Positions 27,011-35,311 of a DNA stretch of 64,000 nt are shown here, piece after piece. The stretch comes from Solibacillus daqui. Lineage in GTDB: Bacteria; Bacillota; Bacilli; Bacillales_A; Planococcaceae. The stretch spans positions 3,514,001 to 3,578,000 of the forward strand of contig NZ_CP114887.1 in assembly GCF_028747805.1 (NCBI RefSeq), given 5' to 3'. The notes under the pieces are model-generated. The model saw only the letters and a program-made list of their open reading frames with translations, was not told where the DNA came from and did not search any database. Numbering within the stretch: position 1 is the first letter of the stretch; the number at the start of each line of letters is the position of its first letter. The translations under genes were made by a program, and so were the position numbers.

Positions 27011-27255
27011 GCGTATAAAAAACAGAAAATGACCTATAATATTAAAGATTTCACTTCAAATCCAAATGACTAGGAGGGTTAACCCGATGAGTGCGAATGA
27101 TCGTTTACTCTGAAGGACCAGTAAACTGAATAAGCTAAAGCAGAGTTTTCTTAAGTAAATCTTAAGATTCAATGTGAAAGCGAGGCAGTGTGTCATGGAG
27201 GACTTTTAGAAAGTGCTAATCAAAACCCGGAATTTATATTCCGGGTCTTTTTTTG
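27011..27255 (+). ncRNA. Structured small RNA gene, copy 3
   Basis: GTATA, 17 bases, TATAATA (27035), then the same conserved blocks as copy 2 with few changes, ending in CCCGGAAT / ATTCCGGG and a T run. The terminator stem differs in length from copies 1 and 2 but stays fully paired. Confidence 0.8.
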
Positions 27256-27434
27256 CGCATAATAACGTCAAAACGACGGGAAACTATTATGAATAGTCAC
27301 TCGTCGTTTTCATTTATAATATTGTTACAATTTCTAATTTGCAAGCAACAAATTGCTTATATGGGCCAAACCTATCTAAAAGAAATACTTCATAAACTAA
27401 CCTATATTGATGATGCTCACCGATAGTTGTTAGA

Positions 27435-28685
27435 TTAGCCAAATAATTTTTGCATTTGTTCCATCAGTGTAATTACGCTCAAATAGCCCATAAGGACGAT
27501 GACGATTATACCCGTCACAGTTAACCAACGAGGGTGCTTATATGTACCCACAATGTCTTTTTTATGTGCTGCAATCAAAATAACACTAAGTGCTAATGGT
27601 AAAATCAATGCATTTAATGCCCCAACAATAATCAATACATTAACAGGCTTACCGATGAAGGCGAAAGTTGCTGTTGAAACAATGATAAATGCGATAATCA
27701 CCCAGTTGTGATATTTATCAATTTTTGGATGGAATGAACGAATAAATGAAACAGATGTATAAGCCGCACCTACTACAGAAGTAATCGCTGCCGCCCACAT
27801 AATCATACCGAACATGCGATAACCGATATTACCGGCAGCAAGTTGGAATACAGATGCAGGTGGGTTTTCAGGGTCAATAGCTAAACCTTGAGATACAACG
27901 CCTAGAACCGCTAAGAATAATGCAATACGCATAACTCCTGTAATCAAAATCCCTGTTACAGAGCTTTTTGTTACTTCTGGCAAAGATTCTTGACCTTTAA
28001 TGCCAGCGTCCAACAAACGGTGACCACCAGCAAACATAATGTATCCGCCAACTGATCCACCGACCAACGTCACGATTGCAAACCAGCTAATTTCTTGAGG
28101 CATAAATGTACTCGCAATCGCTTCCCCTACAGGTGGTGAAGTTTTAAAAGCAACAAATACCATAAGTAAAATCATAATACCACCAGCTATTTGCGCTACT
28201 TTGTCCATTACCTTTCCTGCTTCTTTATAAACAAAGATAAATATAGCAAACAATGCACTTACGACTGCTCCGGTAATTGGATCTAAACCAATCATGGCAT
28301 TTAACCCTAGACCAGCTCCAGCAACGTTCCCAATATTAAATGCTAAACCACCAATAACGATCATGATGGCAAGGACAACACCTAACCCTGGCAATATTTT
28401 ATTGGCAATCTCTTGTCCACGTAGACCAGAAACAGCAATGATTCGCCAAACATTAACCTGTGCAACAATATCTAAAATTAAAGAAATTAAAATAACAAAT
28501 CCAAAACTAGCAGCTAATTGCTGAGTAAATACCGTTGTTTGTGTTAAAAAACCTGGTCCGATAGATGAAGTAGCCATTAAAAATGCTGCGCCTAATAAAA
28601 CGCTTTTACTAGCCGTTTTTTTCGCAAACTTACTTTTTTTCTTTTGCTCAAGTTCTTCTTGATTCACTTTGTTATTAGCTTCCAT
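27435..28685 (-). CDS. NRAMP-like transporter of the 5-oxoproline locus (YcsG-type)
   Basis: A 416-residue protein with about eleven membrane segments and an NRAMP-family core ([14 protein letters not shown], then [18 protein letters not shown]). Members beside pxpA genes, such as B. subtilis YcsG, lack a proven metal role and are likely carriers for 5-oxoproline or a related organic compound; that assignment is inference from the neighbourhood. Its ATG overlaps the last 11 bases of pxpA, so the two are co-translated. Confidence 0.82.
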   Translation of the reverse strand: MEANNKVNQEELEQKKKSKFAKKTASKSVLLGAAFLMATSSIGPGFLTQTTVFTQQLAASFGFVILISLILDIVAQVNVWRIIAVSGLRGQEIANKILPGLGVVLAIMIVIGGLAFNIGNVAGAGLGLNAMIGLDPITGAVVSALFAIFIFVYKEAGKVMDKVAQIAGGIMILLMVFVAFKTSPPVGEAIASTFMPQEISWFAIVTLVGGSVGGYIMFAGGHRLLDAGIKGQESLPEVTKSSVTGILITGVMRIALFLAVLGVVSQGLAIDPENPPASVFQLAAGNIGYRMFGMIMWAAAITSVVGAAYTSVSFIRSFHPKIDKYHNWVIIAFIIVSTATFAFIGKPVNVLIIVGALNALILPLALSVILIAAHKKDIVGTYKHPRWLTVTGIIVIVLMGYLSVITLMEQMQKLFG

Positions 28686-29451
28686 TTAGTTCCTCCTTGA
28701 TTGCACAGACAGATATTTGCTGTTCTGTTAATTTTGCATGAATCTCTTTCGCGAATTCTACAGCATGTTCCCCGTCTCCATGAATACAAACTGTATCTGC
28801 TCGTAATCCAACTTCGATTTGCTGCTGTGATAGGACTTTGCCTTCTTTCACCATTTTCACAACTTGCCCGACAGCTTGTCCGTTATCCGTAATCAATGCA
28901 TCCGATTGTTTACGAGACGTTAACGAACCATCCTGCTGATAAGTACGATCAGCAAACACTTCATGAGCTGTTTGAAGCCCAATTTTTTCTCCGGCTTTCG
29001 TTAATTCACTACCAGACAAACCGAATAACACAATTGAAGGTGAAATATCAAACACGGCTTGTGCGATGGCCTCGGCAATTGCTGGATCTTTAGCCGCCAT
29101 ATTATAAAGCGCTCCATGTGGCTTAACATGCTGCAATGTTTCATTGTGAATTGTTAAAAAACCTTGCAATGCTCCAACTTGATATATGACCATATCATAA
29201 GCTTCTTGAGGCGTAATATTCATTTCACGTCGCCCAAAGCCAATTAAATCCGGTAATCCAGGGTGTGCCCCAATTTTCACACCATTAGCAATGGCTAGCT
29301 TAACCGTTTCACGCATAACCGTTGGATCTCCACCATGAAAACCACAAGCAATATTAGCAGATGTTACATATTTCAAGATTTCTTCTTGCTCTCCAAGTTG
29401 ATAACGACCAAAGCTTTCGCCTAGATCGCAGTTTAAATCAACACGAAACAT
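28675..29451 (-). CDS. pxpA: 5-oxoprolinase subunit A (LamB/YcsF)
   Basis: A 258-residue LamB/YcsF protein; together with PxpB and PxpC it forms the ATP-dependent 5-oxoprolinase that opens 5-oxoproline to glutamate. Signature text: [58 protein letters not shown] and [14 protein letters not shown]. Start placed at MFRVDLNCD, with GTGGGGGAA upstream; the open frame extends 8 codons further. First gene of a minus-strand pair with the transporter, divergent from pxpBC. Confidence 0.93.
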   Translation of the reverse strand: MFRVDLNCDLGESFGRYQLGEQEEILKYVTSANIACGFHGGDPTVMRETVKLAIANGVKIGAHPGLPDLIGFGRREMNITPQEAYDMVIYQVGALQGFLTIHNETLQHVKPHGALYNMAAKDPAIAEAIAQAVFDISPSIVLFGLSGSELTKAGEKIGLQTAHEVFADRTYQQDGSLTSRKQSDALITDNGQAVGQVVKMVKEGKVLSQQQIEVGLRADTVCIHGDGEHAVEFAKEIHAKLTEQQISVCAIKEELNGS

Positions 29452-29510
29452 CTTGTTCCCCCACTTTCTTTTCACTAACGGACTATTATGAATGCGTTTC
29501 CAAAAATTTG

Positions 29511-29527
29511 GTACCGATATTCGGAAC
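29511..29527. promoter_or_regulatory. Candidate regulator site, left copy
   Basis: GTACCGATATTCGGAAC, containing CCGA-TAT-TCGG, 60 bases upstream of the pxpA start. A related site, ATACCGAATTACGAAAC, lies near pxpB. Possible binding site of the IclR-type regulator at 31500. Confidence 0.5.
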
Positions 29528-29692
29528 TTTAGTTTTGAAATTTAAAAAAAATTTTAGCATACTTTATTATTGTAGGAAAGAAAAAATTTTAAATGTTAAG
29601 AAATAATATAATTTTTTCACTTTTAATAACATTCCGCTTGTTTTTACGCATTCTTAAAATATAATATTTATTATCCGTAATTTAAAACTTAA

Positions 29693-29709
29693 ATACCGAA
29701 TTACGAAAC
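29693..29709. promoter_or_regulatory. Candidate regulator site, right copy
   Basis: ATACCGAATTACGAAAC, 18 bases upstream of the pxpB start and just before its GGGGGTGG ribosome binding site. It shares RTACCGAWWTWCGRAAC with the left copy. Confidence 0.5.
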
Positions 29710-29726
29710 TTAAGGGGGTGGGTTTC

Positions 29727-30467
29727 ATGCGAAATTTATTAGAAACTATTCAAATCAGACCTTTGAGCGATTCTGCACTTGTTGTTCAAGTCGGCGAAGG
29801 AATCAACGAGGTAACACATACAAAAGTAAAAACAATATTAAATTTATTAGAAAAAAATCCTTTTAACGGATTTATCGAGGCTGTACCTGCCTATAATAGT
29901 GTGACCGTTTATTACAATCCGATTAATGTATATTTTTCAAATTTGGAAAAAGGTGTCCAATCGCCTTACGAAAACGCAAAAACCAAAATTCTTTCTTTAA
30001 TGAACCAATCAAACATAGCTGATACAACATATAATCGTCTTGTAAAAATACCTGTAGCGTATGGTGGTGAGATGGGACCAGACTTAGAATTTGTAGCATC
30101 TTATAACGGTTTAACACCTAGTGAAGTTATTAAAATCCATTCTTCAGCTCAATATCTTGTCTACATGTTAGGCTTTGCTCCAGGTTTCCCCTTTATGGGC
30201 GGAATGGATAAACAAATTGCAACACCACGAAAAGAATCGCCACGTTTAGCAATTGCACCTGGATCTGTTGGAATTGCGGGTAGCCAAACAGGGATTTATC
30301 CATTAGAAACACCTGGTGGATGGCAAATTATCGGACGAACACCATCTCGTTTATTTCTCCCTGAACAATCTCCCCCTACGTTATTACAACCAGGAGATCG
30401 AATTCAATTTGTGCCTATTTCATTGGAGGACTATGCGAAAGATTTGGAGGTGAAATCATGGGAGTAA
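29727..30467 (+). CDS. pxpB: 5-oxoprolinase subunit B (KipI)
   Basis: A 246-residue allophanate hydrolase subunit 1 / KipI family protein. Conserved text includes AYNSVTVYYNP, IPVAYGGEMGPDLE, YMLGFAPGFPFMGGMD, RLAIAPGSVGIAGSQTGIYP and PGGWQIIGRTP. It forms the PxpBC kinase-like complex with the next gene; the B. subtilis homologue also inhibits sporulation kinase KinA. ATG chosen after GGGGGTGG. Overlaps pxpC by 10 bases. Confidence 0.92.
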   Translation: MRNLLETIQIRPLSDSALVVQVGEGINEVTHTKVKTILNLLEKNPFNGFIEAVPAYNSVTVYYNPINVYFSNLEKGVQSPYENAKTKILSLMNQSNIADTTYNRLVKIPVAYGGEMGPDLEFVASYNGLTPSEVIKIHSSAQYLVYMLGFAPGFPFMGGMDKQIATPRKESPRLAIAPGSVGIAGSQTGIYPLETPGGWQIIGRTPSRLFLPEQSPPTLLQPGDRIQFVPISLEDYAKDLEVKSWE

Positions 30468-31456
30468 AGGTATTGCAGCCAGGTATGCTGGCAACAATTC
30501 AAGACTTAGGAAGATTTGGACTGCAAAAGTTTGGGGTTATCGTAGGAGGAGCAATGGATTCAAATTCCTTACGAATTGCAAATTTACTCGTTGGAAATTC
30601 TGAAGGAGAAGGCGCTTTGGAGGTCACACTTTTTGGCACTAGCTTGTTATTTGAAAGTGATGAACTTATTGCCATTACAGGTGGGAATCTACAACCGACA
30701 GTAGATGGAAAAGAAGTACCTATGTGGCAACCGCTTTTTATTCGAAAAGGATCGGTTTTAAAATTTAAGGCTGCGATTAGTGGTAGCCGCGCTTATGTAT
30801 CATTTAGTGGAGGCATTCAAGTACCCGAAGTAATGGGCAGTAAAAGTACCTATATACGTGCGGGCATTGGAGGTTTTCAAGGAAGAAAACTGCAAAAGAA
30901 TGATGTTTTTGAATGCAATACACGAACAGAATCTGGAGAGGATCTTTTTAATCAATTACAAAAGAAAACCTCTTATCTTTCTTGGTCCGTTCATTACACA
31001 CCTTTTGTTACTTTCAAAAAAACACAAACAATCCGTATTATCAGAGGCTCTGAATATGAGCGTTTTGATGAAGAATGTTTAAAAAAATTCTTTTCAACGC
31101 CTTACACCATCTCAACACACTCCGATCGAATGGGCTATCGATTTGAAGGAGAAGATGTCCAATTAAAAGAGCCGTTTGAATTATTATCTGAAGGGGTAAC
31201 ATTTGGAACAATTCAAGTCCCTTCTAATGGGCAGCCGATTATTTTAATGGCGGATTGTCAAACAACTGGGGGCTATCCGAAAATCGGACAAGTTATTTCT
31301 GCCGATTTACCATCTTTAGCACAAATGCAAGCAAATGATCAGGTATTTTTTAAAGAAGTCACGCTTGAAGAGGCGCAGTGGGCATTAATCCATCAAGAAA
31401 AAGAAATGACTAACTTGGCATTTGGACTAAGTATAAAAAGGTTGCATCAATTGTGA
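30458..31456 (+). CDS. pxpC: 5-oxoprolinase subunit C (KipA)
   Basis: A 332-residue biotin-dependent-carboxyltransferase / KipA family protein: QPGMLATIQDLGRFGLQKFGV at the start, GAMDSNSLRIANLLVGN, YVSFSGGIQVPEVMGS, YRFEG, SEGVTFGTIQVPSNGQP and DCQTTGGYPKIGQVISADL. With PxpB it phosphorylates 5-oxoproline for PxpA. GGAGGTG within the end of pxpB supplies its ribosome binding site. It ends next to a bidirectional terminator shared with the IclR gene. Confidence 0.92.
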   Translation: MGVKVLQPGMLATIQDLGRFGLQKFGVIVGGAMDSNSLRIANLLVGNSEGEGALEVTLFGTSLLFESDELIAITGGNLQPTVDGKEVPMWQPLFIRKGSVLKFKAAISGSRAYVSFSGGIQVPEVMGSKSTYIRAGIGGFQGRKLQKNDVFECNTRTESGEDLFNQLQKKTSYLSWSVHYTPFVTFKKTQTIRIIRGSEYERFDEECLKKFFSTPYTISTHSDRMGYRFEGEDVQLKEPFELLSEGVTFGTIQVPSNGQPIILMADCQTTGGYPKIGQVISADLPSLAQMQANDQVFFKEVTLEEAQWALIHQEKEMTNLAFGLSIKRLHQL

Positions 31457-31464
31457 GTACAATA

Positions 31465-31502
31465 GGGAGTCTCAAACTTTAATTGAGACTCCCCGTTTTT
31501 TA
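31465..31502. terminator. Bidirectional terminator between pxpC and the IclR gene
   Basis: GGGAGTCTCAA / TTGAGACTCCC perfect stem with a T run on the plus side. Confidence 0.8.
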
Positions 31503-32258
31503 AAGCTGTTCATAACCCAATTGTCTAGATATTTCGGCTGTGGCCATTTTTAGTTTCTCCACGAAGATTTCAGCCCTGCCTTCTTGGTAATTGGTCTCCA
31601 AGCCTGCGATGCTCATGGCCGCAATGACTTCGCCTTTATGATCGAAAATCGGCGCAGCAATAGCAGATGTATAATTTTCTAATTCTGAATGGCTAATTGT
31701 ATAACCATGTTCTCTTGCATGGACAATCGCTTCATAAAGCCTTTCCTTATCGGTAATTGTTCCCTTTGCAAATGGTTTAAGTTCTATCGATTCAAGATAT
31801 TCCTTTATTTCACCATCTGGTAAAAAAGATAAGACAGCACGAGAGCATGCCCCTGCGTAGAGAGAACTTTTTCTACCGATTGCTGTATAAAGTCGAACTT
31901 TTTGCTTCGTATCCACTTTCTCGATATAAATAGCTTCATCACCATCACGCACAATTAAATTAATCGCTTCTTTTGTATCATTATGTAACTCATTCATAAT
32001 CGGATAGGCAATTTTCCGTACATCCAAACGCATGGAAACAAGGTGTCCAAATTTAAGGAACAAAATACCCAACCTATACTTTGCATCCGTCCCCTTTTCT
32101 AATAACTCCATTTCCTCTAATGATTTTAACATACGGAAAGCAGTCGTTTTAGGGATTCCTGATAACTCAATTACTTCTTGAAATGACAGTTCTATATGAT
32201 CGATAAATAGATTTAAGATGTCCATTGAACGGACAACTGTTTTATTTTTATTTGTCAA
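31500..32258 (-). CDS. IclR-family transcriptional regulator
   Basis: A 252-residue regulator. N-terminal winged helix (SMDILNLFIDH, SFQEVIELSGIPKTTAFRMLKSLEEMELLEK) and a C-terminal GAF-like effector domain (YIEKVDTKQKVRLYTAIGR, GACSRAVLSFLP, YTISHSELENYTSAIAAPIFD). In B. subtilis the IclR regulator KipR belongs to the kip/pxp operon, so this gene likely controls the neighbouring 5-oxoproline genes; a repeated RTACCGAWWTWCGRAAC motif between pxpA and pxpB is a candidate target. No strong ribosome binding site, only AAAGGAAGAC some bases upstream. Confidence 0.88.
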   Translation of the reverse strand: MTNKNKTVVRSMDILNLFIDHIELSFQEVIELSGIPKTTAFRMLKSLEEMELLEKGTDAKYRLGILFLKFGHLVSMRLDVRKIAYPIMNELHNDTKEAINLIVRDGDEAIYIEKVDTKQKVRLYTAIGRKSSLYAGACSRAVLSFLPDGEIKEYLESIELKPFAKGTITDKERLYEAIVHAREHGYTISHSELENYTSAIAAPIFDHKGEVIAAMSIAGLETNYQEGRAEIFVEKLKMATAEISRQLGYEQL

Positions 32259-32640
32259 TTCAGGTTTGTCTTCCTTTCGTTTTAGACTTTAATTTAAGAC
32301 AATATATATTCCTCTTAATTTCGAATGAATTCCTTCTATTAACCACTGTAAAATAGGTTCATAGATTTTTTATCCGTCTGATTGGCTTATCTTTCTTTTT
32401 CAAATTCTAATTATACCTAACAACTTACTGTTTTTGTATACCTTGTATATCGGTTAATATGGACGAGATAATTTGCTCCGTGGGTAAAAGTAATTGTTGA
32501 ACTTTCGGTTGCTAGTGAAGAGTCCATTTTCTTCTTTTCTACATATAATGTTTAGGAGCTAACTTACTGGAGCTTTCACACGTTTTTTCAACTTAATGTA
32601 AAATTGGTACCGCGAGAAGGACTTTATCTTTTAATTACGG
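32259..32640. other. Gene-free stretch with T-box-like fragment
   Basis: About 380 bases with no supported gene. It contains GGTACCGCGAGAAGGACTTT at about 32607-32626, which resembles the antiterminator consensus of T-box leaders. The rest of a T-box (Stem I, full terminator) is not recognisable, so at most this is a relic. Confidence 0.3.
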
Positions 32641-32649
32641 AGGTATAAT

Positions 32650-33138
32650 ATGACAAGTTTTCATTCGTTTCATGGAACGATAACGGAGATTACTAATTTT
32701 AATGCAGGTAAGGGTGAAAAAAAAGGTTGTAATAAACTTTTTACTGTAAGAAATAATTTGGGAGTCATCGTAAATTTCGTCGTTTCACCTTCAACTTACT
32801 TCGTTGACCATGAAATGTTAGTAGTGGGGGATAATGTGACAGGCTATTATGACGGAAATGCGCCTACTATCCTTATTTACCCTCCACAATATCAAGCGCT
32901 TGTGATGGTAAAGGATAACCCAAATCAGAATGTAAAAGTTGATTTTTTTAATAGTCAATTAGTGAGTAGTGATGGGCAATTACAATTAAATTTATCTTCT
33001 AATACCCACATCGTTTTAACAAATGGACAATTCTTTTCAGGATATCCAGGAAACCACGATTTAATTGTATACTACGGACCTACGACAAGAAGCATCCCAG
33101 CTCAAACCACGCCGTATCGTATTGTCGTTTTATGTTGA
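32650..33138 (+). CDS. Small protein related to the N-terminal module of the 55.7 kb secreted protein
   Basis: A 162-residue protein without signal peptide or membrane segment. It is built like residues 45-210 of the copper-amine-oxidase-domain protein at 55728: HGTITEI, a short strand region, PTILIYPPQYQALVMV, VKVDFFNSQLVS, LNLSSNTHIVL, then LIVYYGPTTRSIPAQTTPYRIVVL. The matching text there is TLIYPPKFNPDVVIV, VEVDYF and SAQTTPSKVIIL. Probably a beta-rich binding module made as a stand-alone cytoplasmic protein. ACGGAGG precedes the ATG. Function unknown. Confidence 0.65.
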   Translation: MTSFHSFHGTITEITNFNAGKGEKKGCNKLFTVRNNLGVIVNFVVSPSTYFVDHEMLVVGDNVTGYYDGNAPTILIYPPQYQALVMVKDNPNQNVKVDFFNSQLVSSDGQLQLNLSSNTHIVLTNGQFFSGYPGNHDLIVYYGPTTRSIPAQTTPYRIVVLC

Positions 33139-34054
33139 GGACAATATAATGACGTGTACTGAGTTCAAAAGTAATTCAGATAATTAACTAAAACTCAAAA
33201 AGCTGTGCCTGAAATTCCAATGGGTATCGGATTTTTTGGCACTGCCACTACTGTCAAAATCCAAATAGACGTTGGAAATTGATTTGTTTTTTATATCCCT
33301 GTAGTTCTTCTTTAAACCTGGTTTAGGGTCAGTACCATTTTCAACAGCTCCCTCATATTCCTTCACCCAATTTAGTGGATGTTGATACCTTTCAATTAAA
33401 AATGTATTCGTAAGCCATTCCTCCCACTCCTCTACCAAGTAACTCAGTCTTGTTGTTTACACTTACAGGCAGTCCTCCTGCTTTTGCGGCTTGTATCGCC
33501 ATATCTTCCATCGGAACAAGTACAAAAACCGGTTTCGCTAAATCGTTCCCTAAATTTTATTTCATATATAAATTCAAATTCTCTCATTATTGGTACATAG
33601 TCAAACACTCGTACCTAGCTTTATTCATTTATGTCCCCAATGTCCTCGAAGGCGTTTTCTAAACTTGACCCGAACTGAGTTTAAAAAAGATATAGAAAGA
33701 GCTGTATCAAAAAATCCGATTTTCATTGAATTTTTCATTAATTAGTTGTGTAGACAATGCATTTAGATAATACATTTCGAATTATATCGAATAATCTGAA
33801 TTGTTTTTATAGTGGGTGCAGATTATTATAAAGATGTAGATAAATAAATCGAGGAAGCCCGTAGTGAAGGAGTATTAGTAGAACGGGCAATTTTATAAGG
33901 ATAATCAATGAAAATTGAGCTTGAAGAAGCTGTCTATATTCCTGTTCTTAATTACGAGCACTTTGGTGTTTATAGTAATAAAGTAAAGAACTTTTGGATA
34001 GATGCATCAAACTTCACGATGATAATGATGTAGAGTTTCAAAATAATAGAAAGG
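33139..34054. other. Decayed intergenic region around the dus relic
   Basis: Apart from the dus remnant, this stretch holds fragments that read like protein but are broken. A minus-strand frame at 33184-33395 contains WVKEYEGAVENGTDPKPGL. A plus-strand segment near 33820-33900 reads GADYYKDVDK-stop-IEEARSEGVLVERAIL. Another, near 33908, reads MKIELEEAVYIPVLNYEHFG before stopping within 41 codons. I see no intact gene. Confidence 0.45.
33390..33565 (-). pseudogene. Decayed dus paralogue
   Basis: Minus-strand remnant of a tRNA-dihydrouridine synthase. MK-stop-NLGNDLAKPVFVLVPMED matches [21 protein letters not shown] of the gene at 2531. After an internal deletion of about 110 codons comes QAAKAGGLPVSVNNKTE (intact: [17 protein letters not shown]) and, after a frameshift, VEEWEEWLTN (intact: [10 protein letters not shown]). 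The stop, deletion and frameshift show it is dead. Confidence 0.8.
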
Positions 34055-34066
34055 GTGATTTATAGA

Positions 34067-35311
34067 ATGAAACAATTAATTAAGCAAGTTCATTTAGAAA
34101 CAGGTTATCAATATGAAGATAGCGTAGTGATAGGGACGACGATTGCTCCTTTCGATATTTTAATAGAAAACGGGCAATTTTCGAAAATCGAACAGATGAT
34201 TGAAGTGACATCTGATATGCAAGTAATGGAGGCACATGGGCAGTTATTATTGCCTTCCTTTAGAGAAATGCATATTCACATTGATAAAACTTATTTTGGT
34301 GGAGAATGGAAAGCACCTACAGCAATAACGAAAGGGATCTTAACGCGCATTGAAGAAGAGCAAACCTTACTCCCGAAGCAACTTCCTTATGCGAAAGAGC
34401 GTGCCATCAAAATGGTGGAACATCTAATCGCTAATGGACATACACATATTCGTTCACATTGTAATATTGATCCGCAAATCGGTACGAAACACATCGACAT
34501 AACAATGGAAGTATTGGCATCATTCAAAGGTAAAATTACTTACGAAATCGTCGCGTTTCCACAGCACGGATTAATTCGATCAGCCGTTGAACCTTTAATG
34601 CGTGAAGCGATGGAAAAAGGAGCAACTCATGTTGGTGGTGTAGACCCAGCAATTGTTGACCGCGCAACACACCAATCTTTAGAAACGATGATTCAAATTG
34701 CTATTGATTATGATAAACATATCGATATTCACCTACATGACCGCGATACGCTTGGTGAGCATGAATTCCATGTAATGATGGATTTATTAGAAAAGCATAA
34801 CTTTAATAATGAGGTAACAATTAGTCATGCAATTGCATTATCAGATTTACAAGGTGCTTCTTTAGAAAAGCTCACGAAGCGTCTTGCATCATTTAATATC
34901 GATGTAACAACTACAGTACCAATTGGACAAAATAGCTCGACAATACCTATTCCATATTTATATGAAAATGGTGTACAAGTTTCCGTTGGACATGATAGTT
35001 TAACAGATCACTGGTCTCCTTTTGGTACTGGCAATACGATACAGAAACTGAATGTATTAGCTGAGCGCTTTAAATATATTAATGAATATCAATTAAGCCA
35101 GTCTTTGAAATATGCAACAGGTGGTATTACTCCACTGAACGCACAAGGTGAGCAAGTATGGCCGAAAGTTGGACAAACAGCAAATGCATTACTTGTTGAT
35201 GCAGTTAGCGCAGCCCATACAATTGCCCGTATTTGTCCAATTACTACCGTCATTTCAAAAGGTGCAGTTATTTTTGAGAATAATATCGAATTGAAAGGAG
35301 CTTACCGATGA
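34067..35311 (+). CDS. Cytosine-deaminase-like amidohydrolase A
   Basis: A 414-residue metal-dependent hydrolase of the CodA/AtzC branch. Metal and active-site motifs in order: REMHIHIDKTYFG, SHCNIDPQIG, VAFPQHGL, IDIHLHDRDTLGEHE, ISHAIAL and the terminal metal Asp in VGHDSLTDHWSPFGTGN. Such enzymes deaminate or hydrolyse N-heterocycles. First of a three-gene operon with a homologous amidohydrolase (4-base ATGA overlap) and an EamA transporter. ATG after AAAGGGTGA. Substrate unknown. Confidence 0.87.
   Translation: MKQLIKQVHLETGYQYEDSVVIGTTIAPFDILIENGQFSKIEQMIEVTSDMQVMEAHGQLLLPSFREMHIHIDKTYFGGEWKAPTAITKGILTRIEEEQTLLPKQLPYAKERAIKMVEHLIANGHTHIRSHCNIDPQIGTKHIDITMEVLASFKGKITYEIVAFPQHGLIRSAVEPLMREAMEKGATHVGGVDPAIVDRATHQSLETMIQIAIDYDKHIDIHLHDRDTLGEHEFHVMMDLLEKHNFNNEVTISHAIALSDLQGASLEKLTKRLASFNIDVTTTVPIGQNSSTIPIPYLYENGVQVSVGHDSLTDHWSPFGTGNTIQKLNVLAERFKYINEYQLSQSLKYATGGITPLNAQGEQVWPKVGQTANALLVDAVSAAHTIARICPITTVISKGAVIFENNIELKGAYR

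Noticed and set aside
20890..27255. Riboswitch interpretation of the three RNA copies
   Set aside because: None is positioned as a leader before a same-strand start codon, each ends in its own terminator, and copy 1 is followed by an opposite-strand gene.
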